From Acidobacteriota bacterium (GTDB lineage: Bacteria > Acidobacteriota > Terriglobia > Terriglobales > Acidobacteriaceae), in assembly GCA_003225555.1 (NCBI GenBank), contig QIAM01000044.1, positions 1 to 64,000 on the forward strand: 64,000 bases of DNA, given 5' to 3'. The notes below the pieces were generated by a model that was not told the origin of the DNA, made no database searches, and saw only the letters and a program-made list of their open reading frames with translations. Both the position numbers and the translations under genes were made by a program. Below, piece by piece: positions 10,117 through 18,464 of this stretch (its first letter is position 1; each line of letters begins with the position of its first letter).

Positions 10117-10425
10117 ATGCTGACGAAAATTTCTAAGAACCATAAGCGCGGCCACGTGCACGACCGCATCCGCAAAAAGATGCAGGGCACGGCGGAGCGT
10201 CCGCGACTCAACGTGTACCGTTCGCTGAACCACATTTACGTGCAGGTGGTCGACGATCTGCATGGCAAGACGCTGGTTTCGGCCAGCACCGCCGAGGGCA
10301 AGAAGGAAGACCGGCGCACTGGCGGCAACGTAGCGGCGGCGAAAGCAATTGGCAAAGTCATCGCCGAGCGCGCCAAGGCCAAGGGTGTTACCAAAGTTGT
10401 CTTCGACCGCGGCGGATACATTTAG
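10117..10425 (+). CDS. rplR: 50S ribosomal protein L18, prematurely terminated
   Basis: L18 binds 5S rRNA and delivers it to the 50S. The start and core match the family ([38 protein letters not shown]...[13 protein letters not shown]-like). After FDRGGYI the reading frame meets TAG at 10423-10425. The same frame then continues HGRVKALADAAREAGLQF and stops at TAA 10480-10482, exactly the conserved L18 C-terminus, where the stop position is normally tyrosine or a similar residue (FDRGGYxYHGRVKALA). One base change would restore a 121-residue protein. It could be a sequencing error, a tolerated truncation or readthrough. Codon reassignment is unlikely because TAG ends tuf, rpsJ, rplX and others. 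Confidence 0.9.
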   Translation: MLTKISKNHKRGHVHDRIRKKMQGTAERPRLNVYRSLNHIYVQVVDDLHGKTLVSASTAEGKKEDRRTGGNVAAAKAIGKVIAERAKAKGVTKVVFDRGGYI

Positions 10426-10482
10426 CACGGTCGGGTCAAGGCTCTGGCCGATGCCGCGCGTGAAGCGGGATTGCAGTTCTAA
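10426..10482 (+). other. In-frame continuation of rplR after the TAG
   Basis: Eighteen codons in the rplR frame encode the normal L18 C-terminus (HGRVKALADAAREAGLQF) and end in TAA. Their perfect conservation shows that the upstream TAG is either very recent or not real. Confidence 0.85.
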
Positions 10483-10485
10483 AGG

Positions 10486-10560
10486 CAGCTCCCAGCTGTC
10501 AGCTCTCAGCTATCAGCTGGAGCGGCAAGCTAAGAGCTGAAAGCTGATAGCTGAAAGCTG
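10486..10560. repeat. Heptad repeat array pair, AGCTGAN type, inverted
   Basis: CAGCTCC/CAGCTGT/CAGCTCT/CAGCTAT units lead into AGCTAAG/AGCTGAA/AGCTGAT/AGCTGAA units, forming complementary arms in the rplR-rpsE spacer. Confidence 0.85.
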
Positions 10561-10570
10561 GGTTCAAAGA

Positions 10571-11080
10571 ATGCCAACAGTGATCAAGAAACTCGATGCG
10601 GGTTCGTTCCAGCTGAAAGATCAGGTGGTTGCCATCAACCGCGTGACGAAAGTCGTGAAGGGCGGTAAGAACCTTTCATTCGCCGCGCTGGTCGTGGTGG
10701 GCGATCCCTCGGCGGCGGTCGTGGGCTACGGTTCAGGCAAGGCGAAGGAAGTGCCGCAGGCGATTCGCAAAGGAATCGAATCGGCGAAAAAGAATCTGAT
10801 GCGAGTGAATCTTACGCAGACCAGCATTCCCCATCTTGTGTTGGGGCGCTATGGGTCGGGCAAGGTCCTGCTCAAGCCGGCTCCGGAAGGCACGGGAGTG
10901 ATTGCGGGCGGCGCGGTGCGTGCGGTCATGACTTCGGCGGGCGTGCAGAACGTCTTGACCAAGTCGATCGGCACGACCAACCCACACAACGTGATCAAGG
11001 CGACTTTCGATGCGCTCAAGCAGTTAAAGAATCGAGAGAGCGTGGCGACGATGCGCGGCAAGTCGGTGCAGGAGCTGTAG
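10571..11080 (+). CDS. rpsE: 30S ribosomal protein S5
   Basis: S5 is part of the mRNA-entry helicase region and affects decoding fidelity. It has 169 residues. The double-stranded-RNA-binding-like N-terminal domain ([27 protein letters not shown]) is followed by [26 protein letters not shown], and the C-terminal domain has [40 protein letters not shown]. The start is ATG 10571. Confidence 0.98.
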   Translation: MPTVIKKLDAGSFQLKDQVVAINRVTKVVKGGKNLSFAALVVVGDPSAAVVGYGSGKAKEVPQAIRKGIESAKKNLMRVNLTQTSIPHLVLGRYGSGKVLLKPAPEGTGVIAGGAVRAVMTSAGVQNVLTKSIGTTNPHNVIKATFDALKQLKNRESVATMRGKSVQEL

Positions 11081-11085
11081 AGATG

Positions 11086-11181
11086 GTGACCAGTGGCTAG
11101 TGGCCAGTGGTCAGTAACTGCGACGACGGTTCTGAATCGAATTTGGTTCTGGCCACTGGTCACTGATCACTGGTCACTGAG
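11086..11181. repeat. Heptad repeat array pair, CAGTGGN type, inverted
   Basis: The left arm GTGACCAGTGGCTAGTGGCC followed by AGTGGTCAGT is complementary to the right arm GGCCACTGGTCACTGATCAC followed by TGGTCACTGA. Roughly 40 bases of unrelated loop separate them. The array lies in the rpsE-rpmD spacer. Confidence 0.85.
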
Positions 11182-11189
11182 GTTTAGCA

Positions 11190-11393
11190 ATGACGGCAAA
11201 GAAAGCAAATTCGGGCGGTGGGAAGATTCACCTGAAGTGGGTGCGCTCCGCCATTTGTGCCCCGGTGAAGCAGAAACTCGTGGTTAAGGGCCTGGGCTTT
11301 ACCCGGCTGAACCAGGTGATCGAGCGTCCTGACACGGCGGCGATCCGGGGGATGGTAGCCAAGGTTCCGCATCTGGTCGAGATTGTGCAATGA
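11190..11393 (+). CDS. rpmD: 50S ribosomal protein L30
   Basis: L30 is a small 50S protein near the 5S rRNA. It has 67 residues, with IHLKWVRSAICAPVKQKLVVKGLGFTRLNQVIERPDTAAIRGMVAKVPHLVEIV matching the family's beta-alpha-beta fold. It lies between rpsE and rplO, the canonical spc position. Confidence 0.93.
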   Translation: MTAKKANSGGGKIHLKWVRSAICAPVKQKLVVKGLGFTRLNQVIERPDTAAIRGMVAKVPHLVEIVQ

Positions 11394-11458
11394 AGCTGTC
11401 AGCTCTCAGCCCTCAGCGTAAATCGCTTTGGCTGAAAGCTGACGGCTGAGAGCTGAAG
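11394..11458. repeat. Heptad repeat array pair, AGCTGAN type, inverted
   Basis: The left arm is GCTGTCAGCTCTCAGCCCTC and the right arm is GGCTGAAAGCTGACGGCTGA followed by GAGCTGAAGG. The array ends close to the rplO ATG, and its last unit supplies a GAAGG that could serve as a ribosome-binding site. Confidence 0.8.
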
Positions 11459-11466
11459 GCTTATTT

Positions 11467-11904
11467 ATGAATTTATCGAATATTCGAGCACCGAAGAAGG
11501 CGACGGAAAAGCGCAAACGCGTAGGCCGCGGTATGGGCTCGGGCATGGGCAAGACGTCCACCCGTGGACACAAGGGCCAGCGCTCACGGACCGGCTCGCG
11601 CATGATCCGCGGCTTTGAAGGCGGCCAGATGCCGCTGCACCGGCGCATGCCGAAGCGCGGGTTCACCAATATCTTCCGCAAGGAATTCAACATCGTGAGC
11701 CTGGAGCGTCTGGCGGCGCTGGGCGAGACCATCGTTACTCCCGATGTGCTGCGCAAAGCCGGCGTGATCAAGACCAAGCACCCGGTCAAGATTCTTGGAG
11801 ACGGCGAGCTCAAATCCGCGATTACGGTGCACGCACACAAGTTCTCGAAGTCGGCGCAGGAAAAGATCACCAAGGCGGGCGGCAAGTTTGAGGTCTTGCA
11901 GTAA
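11467..11904 (+). CDS. rplO: 50S ribosomal protein L15
   Basis: L15 is an early 50S assembly protein. It has 145 residues. The basic N-terminal half has KRVGRGMGSGMGKTSTRGHKGQRSR and GFEGGQMPLHRRMPKRGF; the C-terminal globular half follows. Its TAA shares one base with the secY ATG (11904), a coupled arrangement. Confidence 0.97.
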   Translation: MNLSNIRAPKKATEKRKRVGRGMGSGMGKTSTRGHKGQRSRTGSRMIRGFEGGQMPLHRRMPKRGFTNIFRKEFNIVSLERLAALGETIVTPDVLRKAGVIKTKHPVKILGDGELKSAITVHAHKFSKSAQEKITKAGGKFEVLQ

Positions 11905-13298
11905 TGTTTGAGAAGCTGGCGAACATCTTCCGAATTCCGGACCTGCGTAAACGCATCCTGTTTACGCTGGCCCTGCTGGCGGTGTACCGGCTGGGCGGAC
12001 ACATTCCGACCCCGGGCGTGAACGCGGACAAGCTGGCGCAATTCTTCGAGCAAAGCCGCGGGTCGTTTCTTGGATTCGTAGATCTGTTCTCCGGCGGGCA
12101 GCTTAAGCGCCTGACGATTTTCGCACTGGGCATCATGCCCTACATCACGGCGTCGATCATTCTGCAGTTGTTGACCGTGGTCTATGAGCCGTTGGCCAAG
12201 TTGCAGAAGGAAGGCGAACTCGGGCGCAAGAAGATCACGCAGTGGACGCGGTATATCACGGTCATTCTGAGCGCAGTCCAATCGTTCGGTATCGCGATGG
12301 GGCTGGAGAAGGGCGGAGACTTCGTCCTCAACCCCGGGCCGGGCTTTGTCCTGATGACCATGTTGACGCTGACCACGGGCAGCGCCTTCATCATGTGGCT
12401 GGGCGAGCAGATTACCGAGCGCGGCGTCGGCAATGGCATGTCGCTACTGATCTTTGCTGGCATCGTCGTCGGCCTGCCGCGGGCCGTGGTGGATTTGATC
12501 GACAAAGCCAAGAATGGCACATGGGGAGCGCTCACTCCCATTCTGATGGCCGGCCTAGTCGTCTTCATGGTCGCGGTCGTGGCGTTCATCGTTTACGTGG
12601 AGCGCAGTGAACGTCGAATACCTGTGCAATACGCCAAGCGTGTGGTCGGGCGCAAGGTGATGGGCGGACAATCCACGCACCTGCCGCTGCGCGTGAATGC
12701 CGGCGGCGTGATGCCGGTGATTTTCGCGTCTTCGATCCTGAGTCTGCCGCCGATGATCGGCTCGGGGCTGGGGCTTTCGACCAATCGCTATTTTGGGCCG
12801 GTGATCGAATGGCTGAAATGGGGCGAGCCGCTGTACACAGTCCTGTACGCAGTGGGAATCATCTTCTTCGCGTACTTCTACGTCTCGATCGTGTTCAATC
12901 CCAGCGAAGTCGCCGACAACATGCGGAAGTATGGCGGGTTCATTCCGGGTATCCGGCCAGGCAAGCGCACGGCGGACTTCATTAATGAAGTGCTAACTCG
13001 TATCACTCTGGTGGGTGCGTTGTACCTGATCATCATCTCCTTCATCCCGGAATGGATGATGGCCGGTTTTCACCTGAACCACCTGTATGGCCCTATTGGT
13101 AGATTCTTCGAGCACTTGCCTAACTGGATGCTGAACGGGCTGGGTGTGACTTTCTACTTTGGTGGTACTTCGCTGCTGATTGTGGTAGGCGTGGCCATGG
13201 ACACGGTCACGCAGATTGAGGCGCAACTGATCATGCGCCACTATGACGGGTTCACGCCGCGTAGTGGACGAATTCGGGGCCGCCGTAACTGGTCGTAA
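11904..13298 (+). CDS. secY: Preprotein translocase subunit SecY
   Basis: SecY is the channel subunit of the Sec translocon in the inner membrane. The 464-residue protein begins with FRIPDLRKRILFTLALLAVYRLGGHIPTPG and has about ten hydrophobic segments. The plug/TM2 region contains GIMPYITASIILQLL and a conserved cytosolic loop has YAKRVVGRKVMGGQSTHLPLRVNAGGVMPVIFASS. It is translationally coupled to rplO. A roughly 180-base spacer, with a palindromic repeat of the GAGCGAAGCGGGAGC type, separates it from adk. Confidence 0.98.
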   Translation: MFEKLANIFRIPDLRKRILFTLALLAVYRLGGHIPTPGVNADKLAQFFEQSRGSFLGFVDLFSGGQLKRLTIFALGIMPYITASIILQLLTVVYEPLAKLQKEGELGRKKITQWTRYITVILSAVQSFGIAMGLEKGGDFVLNPGPGFVLMTMLTLTTGSAFIMWLGEQITERGVGNGMSLLIFAGIVVGLPRAVVDLIDKAKNGTWGALTPILMAGLVVFMVAVVAFIVYVERSERRIPVQYAKRVVGRKVMGGQSTHLPLRVNAGGVMPVIFASSILSLPPMIGSGLGLSTNRYFGPVIEWLKWGEPLYTVLYAVGIIFFAYFYVSIVFNPSEVADNMRKYGGFIPGIRPGKRTADFINEVLTRITLVGALYLIIISFIPEWMMAGFHLNHLYGPIGRFFEHLPNWMLNGLGVTFYFGGTSLLIVVGVAMDTVTQIEAQLIMRHYDGFTPRSGRIRGRRNWS

Positions 13299-13478
13299 GT
13301 TGAGGCGTTTTGTGGGTGTGAGCGAAGCGGGAGCCCGCAGCCGAAATCCCGAACGAAGTGAGGGATCTGCTGCATAGACGTGACGAGCCGTTTCTAAGCA
13401 TTGTGAGGTTGCTGCACCTCGGCTGGTTTCTGGGGCATGCCGGGGAGATTGAGGATCGGGAGGCTTGAGGCCAGCTCG

Positions 13479-14180
13479 ATGGCGCAGGAAACCTCGCGGG
13501 ATGTAGGTCCCATTGTGCTGCTTGGGCCGCCGGGTGCCGGAAAGGGCACTCAGTCCAAGCGGATCATGGAACACTACTTCATTCCCCAGATTTCGACGGG
13601 AGATATCTTGCGCTACAACGTGGCGCAGGATACGGAACTAGGGCGGGCGGCCAAGGCGGTGATGGCCCGCGGCCAGCTGGTTTCTGACGATCTGGTTTGC
13701 AACATGGTTCGCGAGCGCTTGGCGCAGCCGGACTGCCAACGCGGTTATGTTCTTGACGGTTTTCCCCGGACTGCAGCCCAGGCCGGATGGCTGGATGCGT
13801 TACTCGATAGCAAGTTCTTTGATAATTCGCGGCCCACGCGTGCGTGGCCAATTGTGATCCGGCTAGACGTGGATTATAATCAATTGTTGCTCCGGATCAC
13901 TGGACGCCGTTCTTGTCCCACCTGTGGACGGATCTACAACGTCCACTTCCAGCCGCCCCGACATGACGAAGTATGCGACTTCGACGGGTCGAAGCTGGTG
14001 ACCCGCAATGACGACCGCTTGGAAGTCATTCAACCGCGGTTGGCGGCTTACCAGGAGCAGACTCGTCCTGTAGAGGATTACTATCAGCGCACGGGAAGGC
14101 TGATCTCGGTGAACGGCGATCTTCCCATGGACGACGTTACTTCGCAAATCTACCGGGTGATCGAGGATCATCACGCTTAG
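13479..14180 (+). CDS. adk: Adenylate kinase
   Basis: Adenylate kinase interconverts AMP+ATP and 2 ADP. The P-loop GPPGAGKGTQ, the AMP-binding STGDILR region and LDGFPRT are present. The LID has CPTC...C...D, a metal-binding pattern. ATG 13479 is chosen (GAGG about 9 bases upstream) because the family's first strand (IVLLGPPGAGKGT) starts about 14 residues later; an in-frame ATG at 13437 would add 14 residues. The product is about 233 residues. It overlaps nothing and is followed one base later by map. Confidence 0.95.
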   Translation: MAQETSRDVGPIVLLGPPGAGKGTQSKRIMEHYFIPQISTGDILRYNVAQDTELGRAAKAVMARGQLVSDDLVCNMVRERLAQPDCQRGYVLDGFPRTAAQAGWLDALLDSKFFDNSRPTRAWPIVIRLDVDYNQLLLRITGRRSCPTCGRIYNVHFQPPRHDEVCDFDGSKLVTRNDDRLEVIQPRLAAYQEQTRPVEDYYQRTGRLISVNGDLPMDDVTSQIYRVIEDHHA

Positions 14181-14181
14181 G

Positions 14182-14934
14182 ATGGCCATCGTCTGCAAGT
14201 CGGCGTCTGAGATTGACAAGATGCGGCAAAGCGGCCGCATCGTACGCCAGGTCCTGGATCATGTGCGAGTGCTGGTCGAGCCCGGCGTTACGACCATGGA
14301 CCTGGAACGCGCCGCCGAGAAGAAGATCAAGGAACTTGGCGCGAAGCCGGCATTCAAGGGGTATTACGACTATCCTTGCGTGCTGTGCACGTCGGTGAAT
14401 GAAGAGATTGTGCATGGCATCCCGTCGGAAAAGCGGGCGCTGAAAGATGGCGACATCGTCTCGATTGATTGCGGCGTTGTATTGGACGGTTACTACGGGG
14501 ACGCGGCCATTACGGTCCCGGTGAGCGACGCGGTGAAGCCGGAATTTCGGAAGCTGCTGACAGTAACGGAAGAATCGCTGTATCGCGGCATTGAGCAAGC
14601 CAGAATCGGCAACGCGATAGGCGATGTTGGAGCGGCGGTGCAGGAGCACGTGGAGGCCGCCGGATTCAGCGTCGTCCGGGAGTTTGTAGGCCACGGCATT
14701 GGAACACGGCTGCACGAAGAGCCGCAGATTCCGAACTTTGGCAACCGCGGTCACGGCGCCAGGCTGCGCGAGGGCATGGTGCTGGCCATCGAGCCGATGG
14801 TGAATTTCGGCAAGGCGGAAACGCGCGTGCTGGGGGATAACTGGACCGCAGTAACGGCGGACGGCAGCTTCAGCGCGCATTTCGAGCACTGCGTGGCGGT
14901 GACGAAAGATGGACCGGTGATCTTGACGCAGTAA
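14182..14934 (+). CDS. map: Methionine aminopeptidase, type I
   Basis: It removes the initiator methionine from nascent proteins. It has 250 residues with the pita-bread metal ligands visible: D in SIDCGV, D in YYGDAAIT, H in GHGIGTRLHEEP, E in AIEPMVN, and the final E in FEHCVAV. It sits between adk and infA, the classical spc/alpha junction. Only one base separates its ATG from the adk stop. Confidence 0.97.
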   Translation: MAIVCKSASEIDKMRQSGRIVRQVLDHVRVLVEPGVTTMDLERAAEKKIKELGAKPAFKGYYDYPCVLCTSVNEEIVHGIPSEKRALKDGDIVSIDCGVVLDGYYGDAAITVPVSDAVKPEFRKLLTVTEESLYRGIEQARIGNAIGDVGAAVQEHVEAAGFSVVREFVGHGIGTRLHEEPQIPNFGNRGHGARLREGMVLAIEPMVNFGKAETRVLGDNWTAVTADGSFSAHFEHCVAVTKDGPVILTQ

Positions 14935-14938
14935 CCCC

Positions 14939-14998
14939 GCTGTTAGCTTTTAGCTCTTGGCTTTCAGCCAAAGGCCAAGAGCTAAGAGCTAAAGGCTT
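14939..14998. repeat. Heptad repeat array pair, AGCTAAG type, inverted
   Basis: TTAGCTTTTAGCTCTTGGCT pairs with AGGCCAAGAGCTAAGAGCTA. The two arms meet nearly back to back, giving a compact hairpin between map and infA. Confidence 0.85.
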
Positions 14999-15009
14999 TC
15001 AAGGAGTCG

Positions 15010-15228
15010 ATGAGTAAAGAAGACGCGATTGAAGTGATGGCGGTGGTTCTGGAACCGCTGCCGAATGCGATGTTCCGGGTGGAACTGGAGAACAAACACC
15101 AGGTGCTGGCGCATGTTTCCGGAAAGATGCGCAAGAATTTCATTCGTATCCTGCCGGGCGACAAGGTCGCGGTTGAGCTTTCGCCGTACGACCTGAATCG
15201 TGGACGGATTGTGTATCGGTACAAATAG
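15010..15228 (+). CDS. infA: Translation initiation factor IF-1
   Basis: IF-1 blocks the A site during initiation. It has 72 residues, the exact family length: an OB fold with [55 protein letters not shown]...GRIVYRYK. An AAGGAG Shine-Dalgarno lies 6 bases upstream of ATG 15010. Confidence 0.98.
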   Translation: MSKEDAIEVMAVVLEPLPNAMFRVELENKHQVLAHVSGKMRKNFIRILPGDKVAVELSPYDLNRGRIVYRYK

Positions 15229-15233
15229 ATTTT

Positions 15234-15265
15234 GCTGAAAGCTGATAGCTGACGGCTGAGAGCTG
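15234..15265. repeat. Heptad repeat array, AGCTGAN type
   Basis: Four to five tandem units (GCTGAAA, GCTGATA, GCTGACG, GCTGAGA) lie between infA and rpmJ, single-armed. Confidence 0.8.
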
Positions 15266-15271
15266 GTTTTC

Positions 15272-15385
15272 ATGAAAGTAAGGGCATCGGTAAAGAAGAT
15301 TTGCGACAAGTGCAAGGTTATCCATCGCAAGGGCGTGGTGCGGGTGATCTGCACCAACACGAAACACAAGCAGCGCCAGGGCTGA
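15272..15385 (+). CDS. rpmJ: 50S ribosomal protein L36
   Basis: L36 is the smallest 50S protein and binds zinc. The 37-residue product reads [20 protein letters not shown] then [17 protein letters not shown], with the C-x2-C...C...H zinc ligands of the zinc-containing form. It lies between infA and rpsM, the conserved position. Confidence 0.97.
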   Translation: MKVRASVKKICDKCKVIHRKGVVRVICTNTKHKQRQG

Positions 15386-15400
15386 AACGGCCCTGGGCTC

Positions 15401-15445
15401 CTGGCTTTTAGCTAAGAGTCAAAAGCTAAGAGCCAAAAGCTAGAG
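15401..15445. repeat. Heptad repeat array, AGCTAAG type
   Basis: CTTTTAGCTAAGAGTC is followed by AAAAGCTAAGAGCCAAAAGC, AGCTAAG-type heptads in the rpmJ-rpsM spacer. A short GGCCCTGG palindrome precedes it. Confidence 0.7.
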
Positions 15446-15458
15446 AGGTTAAAGAAAC

Positions 15459-15845
15459 ATGGCACGTATTGCGGGCGTGGATCTTCCGCGCCAGAAACAC
15501 ATCAATATAGCGCTGACCTATATTTACGGCATCGGCCAGCCGCGCGCCGGACGCATTCTCGATGAGGCCAAGGTGGACCCGATGAAGAAGGTCCAGGACC
15601 TGAGCGAGGAAGAGGTCAACCGCATCCGTACCGTGATCGAATCGGAAGGGATGGTGGAAGGCGATCTGCGCAAGGAAGTTTCGATGAACATCAAGCGGCT
15701 CATCGAAATCGGCTCCTATCGCGGATTCCGTCATCGCCGCAACCTGCCGGTCCGCGGACAGCGTACGCATACGAACGCCCGTACCCGCAAGGGTCCGCGC
15801 AAGGGAACGGTCGCGCAGAAGAAGAAGGCGACAGCAAAGACCTAA
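15459..15845 (+). CDS. rpsM: 30S ribosomal protein S13
   Basis: S13 is in the 30S head and contacts the P-site tRNA and L5. It has 128 residues: [26 protein letters not shown], the helix-two-turn-helix core and the C-terminal [24 protein letters not shown] signature (here [20 protein letters not shown]). It is preceded by a GAGAGG ribosome-binding sequence. Confidence 0.98.
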   Translation: MARIAGVDLPRQKHINIALTYIYGIGQPRAGRILDEAKVDPMKKVQDLSEEEVNRIRTVIESEGMVEGDLRKEVSMNIKRLIEIGSYRGFRHRRNLPVRGQRTHTNARTRKGPRKGTVAQKKKATAKT

Positions 15846-15858
15846 GAGCAGTGTACGG

Positions 15859-15925
15859 TGCCAGTGATCAGTGGCTAGGAAGGCCCCTGACGAACTGGCC
15901 ACTGGACACTGACCAGTGGACACTA
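15859..15925. repeat. Heptad repeat array, CAGTGGN type, inverted
   Basis: GCCAGTGATCAGTGGCTAGG opposes ACTGGCCACTGGACACTGAC. The array ends three bases before the rpsK ATG. Confidence 0.8.
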
Positions 15926-15928
15926 ACT

Positions 15929-16366
15929 ATGGCAAAACCAGTAGCAGCCGCGGGCGCCGCACCGGCGACTCCCGAGAAAAAAGGCAAGAAGAAAACCTTC
16001 AAGAAGAAGGAACGCAAGCATGTGCCCCACGGCCTGGTGTACGTGCAGGCGTCCTTCAATAACACGATCGTGACGATTACCGACATGAACGGCAACGTTC
16101 TGTCGTGGAAGAGTTCGGGATCGCTGGGATTCCGCGGGTCGCGCAAGGGTACGCCGTTTGCCGCCCAGCAGGCGGCCTCGAACGCGGCCAACATGGCGCG
16201 CGATCACGGCGTGCGCAGCGTGGATGTGCGAGTGAGCGGTCCGGGTTCCGGCCGCGAGTCGGCCGTGCGCGCGTTAGCCGCGTCAGGGATTGAAGTGCGC
16301 TCGATTCGCGACGTCACGCCGATTCCGCACAATGGCTGCCGTCCGCCGAAGCGGCGCAGAGTGTAA
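15929..16366 (+). CDS. rpsK: 30S ribosomal protein S11
   Basis: S11 forms the 30S platform. ATG 15929 is taken as the start because upstream codons translate a heptad array. The product is about 145 residues: a basic Ala/Lys N-terminal extension, then [47 protein letters not shown] and a C-terminal [11 protein letters not shown], as in all S11 proteins. Confidence 0.97.
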   Translation: MAKPVAAAGAAPATPEKKGKKKTFKKKERKHVPHGLVYVQASFNNTIVTITDMNGNVLSWKSSGSLGFRGSRKGTPFAAQQAASNAANMARDHGVRSVDVRVSGPGSGRESAVRALAASGIEVRSIRDVTPIPHNGCRPPKRRRV

Positions 16367-16370
16367 GTAA

Positions 16371-16453
16371 GTGGCCAGTGGTCAGTGACCAGTGGCCAGA
16401 AAAAGACAGTCCTTGTTGGCTGGCCACCGATCACTGGCCACTGACCACTGATG
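16371..16453. repeat. Heptad repeat array pair, CAGTGGN type, inverted
   Basis: The left arm GTGGCCAGTGGTCAGTGACC followed by AGTGGCCAG is nearly an exact complement of the right arm CTGGCCACCGATCACTGGCC followed by ACTGACCACT. A roughly 20-base loop separates them, in the rpsK-rpsD spacer. Confidence 0.87.
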
Positions 16454-16507
16454 TCAACCGGGAAGAAGGGAAGCCAGTCCCGTAAACCGGTTTTACTAAG
16501 GAGAAAC

Positions 16508-17137
16508 ATGGCACGTTATAAAGATGCAGTGTGTCGTCTATGCCGCCGTGAGGGCATGAAGCTGTTCCTCAAAGGCGCAAAGTGCTTCAGCGATAAGTGT
16601 CCGATCGAGAAGCGCAATTTCGCTCCCGGTCAACACGGAAAAGACCGCAAGGCGAAGATCGTTGGATATGGCCTGCAGTTGCGTGAGAAGCAGAAAGCGA
16701 AACGAATCTACTTCACGCAGGAAGGCCAGTTCCGTAACTACTTTGAGAAGGCGGCGCGCGCCAAGGGCGTAACCGGCGAGCGTCTGTTGCAGCAACTCGA
16801 GCGGCGCCTCGACAACGTGGTCTACCGTCTCGGCTTCGCCCAGTCGCGGCGGCAAGCGCGGCAGTTGGTCCGTCACGGGCACGTGGCTGTCGACAATCGC
16901 AAGGTCAACATTCCTTCATACGAAGTGAGCGCGGGGGAAGAGATCTCCATTCGAGAGAACAGCAAGAAGCTGACTGTGCTCGAGTTGGCCAAGGAATACG
17001 CCAGCCACGGCACGCTGCCCAACTGGCTCGAAGTGAATCGCGACGCGTATACAGCGCGGGTCCTGAGTTTGCCCAAGCGCGAGGATATTCAGCTTCCGGT
17101 GAACGAGCAGCTGATTGTTGAGTTGTATAGCAAATAG
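16508..17137 (+). CDS. rpsD: 30S ribosomal protein S4
   Basis: S4 is a primary 16S rRNA binder and, in E. coli, represses the alpha operon. It has 209 residues from ATG 16508, which has AAGGAG 5 bases upstream. The N-terminal region has the four-cysteine zinc form (CRLCRREG...C...C). The S4 RNA-binding domain [39 protein letters not shown] is intact. A longer frame from 16451 exists but lacks S4 similarity. Confidence 0.97.
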   Translation: MARYKDAVCRLCRREGMKLFLKGAKCFSDKCPIEKRNFAPGQHGKDRKAKIVGYGLQLREKQKAKRIYFTQEGQFRNYFEKAARAKGVTGERLLQQLERRLDNVVYRLGFAQSRRQARQLVRHGHVAVDNRKVNIPSYEVSAGEEISIRENSKKLTVLELAKEYASHGTLPNWLEVNRDAYTARVLSLPKREDIQLPVNEQLIVELYSK

Positions 17138-17204
17138 TCGTTAGTCGGTGGTCGTTAGTTGTTAGCCGATTTGGCCAACGACCAGCGACAAACGACCAAC
17201 GACG
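17137..17204. repeat. Heptad repeat array pair, CGACCAA type, inverted
   Basis: GTCGTTAGTCGGTGGTCGTT opposes CGACCAGCGACAAACGACCA, with a GGCCAA centre. The left arm overlaps the rpsD stop codon. It is the second instance of this class in the superoperon. Confidence 0.82.
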
Positions 17205-17313
17205 TTGTTCCGGTCCACCATTTTCGAGCCAGATCAGCCTCTGCTGACGTTTGACCTGAATCCGGACCGATTCAGGGAGTCAGCACTGAGCCAAACGGCC
17301 GAAGGAGAAACAA

Positions 17314-18351
17314 ATGCTTTGGAAAGGTTTTCAGAAACCGAAACGTCTTGCAGTCGACACTTCCACCCTCAACGACAAGTACGGCATCTTCTGGGCGCAG
17401 CCCTTTGAGCGCGGCTTCGGCACCACCGTGGGCAACGCTCTCCGTCGCGTGCTGCTGAGCTCGATTGAAGGCGCGGCTGTTACCGCGGTAAAGATCGAAG
17501 GCGTTCTGCACGAGTTCCAGTCGATCCCCGGTGTGGTGGAAGACGCGACCGACATCATCCTCAACCTGAAGCAGATTCCGTTCAAGTTGAGCGGAGACGC
17601 GCCGAAGGCAATTTATCTTCGCGCCGATCAGCCTGGCGTTGTGACCAGCGGCATGATCGAAGCGGATGGCGATGTCGAGGTTCTTGATAAAGACGTCTAC
17701 ATCGCTACCGTCAGCGAGGGCGGCAAGCTCGACATGGAAATGCGCCTGAAGCGCGGCCGCGGCTACGTCTCCGCCGACAAGAACTTCGACGAAGACCTCG
17801 GCATCGGATTCATTCCCATCGACTCCGTGCATTCGCCCGTGCGCAAGTGCAACTACACAGTCGAAGCTGCGCGTCTTGGACAGATTACCGACTACGACAA
17901 GCTCACCCTTGAAGTGTGGACCAACGGTTCCATTACCCCGGCCGACTCGATCGGCCTGGCGGCGAAGCTGCTGAAGGACCACATGAACATCTTTATCAAC
18001 TTCGAGGAAGAGATCGAAACCGGCACGTCGTCCTCGGATGATCGCAAGCCTGAGATCCACAACGAGAACCTGAACCGGTCGGTGGAAGAGCTGGAGCTTT
18101 CTGTGCGCAGCTATAACTGCCTGAAGAACGCGAACATTCAGACCATCGGCGAATTGGTGCAAAAGACCGAAGCCGAAATGCTCAAGACCAAGAACTTCGG
18201 ACGCAAGTCGCTCAACGAGATCAAAGAAATTCTCTCCTCGATGGGCTTGAGCCTGGGCATGAAGATCGACGAGCACGGCAATGCGGTCCCAGGACCGACG
18301 TCGAACGTGCCGTTGCCAGCGTCGGCTTACGGCCCGGACGATCAGCTGTAA
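17314..18351 (+). CDS. rpoA: RNA polymerase subunit alpha
   Basis: The alpha dimer scaffolds RNA polymerase assembly, and its C-terminal domain contacts UP elements and activators. It has 345 residues: alpha-NTD with [25 protein letters not shown], and alpha-CTD with [23 protein letters not shown] and [23 protein letters not shown] strong AAGGAGAAAC Shine-Dalgarno precedes ATG 17314. It lies between rpsD and rplQ. Confidence 0.98.
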   Translation: MLWKGFQKPKRLAVDTSTLNDKYGIFWAQPFERGFGTTVGNALRRVLLSSIEGAAVTAVKIEGVLHEFQSIPGVVEDATDIILNLKQIPFKLSGDAPKAIYLRADQPGVVTSGMIEADGDVEVLDKDVYIATVSEGGKLDMEMRLKRGRGYVSADKNFDEDLGIGFIPIDSVHSPVRKCNYTVEAARLGQITDYDKLTLEVWTNGSITPADSIGLAAKLLKDHMNIFINFEEEIETGTSSSDDRKPEIHNENLNRSVEELELSVRSYNCLKNANIQTIGELVQKTEAEMLKTKNFGRKSLNEIKEILSSMGLSLGMKIDEHGNAVPGPTSNVPLPASAYGPDDQL

Positions 18352-18354
18352 GAA

Positions 18355-18457
18355 CAGTGGTCAGTGGCTAGTGGCCAGTGGTCAGAAAGACAAAAACACT
18401 AGCCGCTGACTCGCTACATCGAAGTTGAATACTGGCCACCGACCACCGGCCACTGAG
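18355..18457. repeat. Heptad repeat array pair, CAGTGGN type, inverted
   Basis: CAGTGGTCAGTGGCTAGTGG followed by CCAGTGGTCAG opposes ACTGGCCACCGACCACCGGC followed by CACTGAG. It lies in the rpoA-rplQ spacer, with about 45 unrelated bases in the loop. Confidence 0.85.
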
Positions 18458-18464
18458 GCTCACC

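Noticed and set aside
10117-10482. TAG recoded as an amino acid
   Set aside because: TAG is the natural end of tuf, rpsJ, rplX and other intact genes in this window.
9404-11458. Heptad arrays as a CRISPR array
   Set aside because: The period is 7 bp, there are no unique spacers of 30-40 bp, and no cas genes occur nearby.
17272-18276. 334-codon open frame antisense to rpoA, and similar long antisense frames at 353-1165, 1199-2119, 3414-4187 and 7038-7973
   Set aside because: They mirror strongly coding genes in high-GC DNA, have no recognisable domains and no ribosome-binding sites; they are codon-bias shadows.
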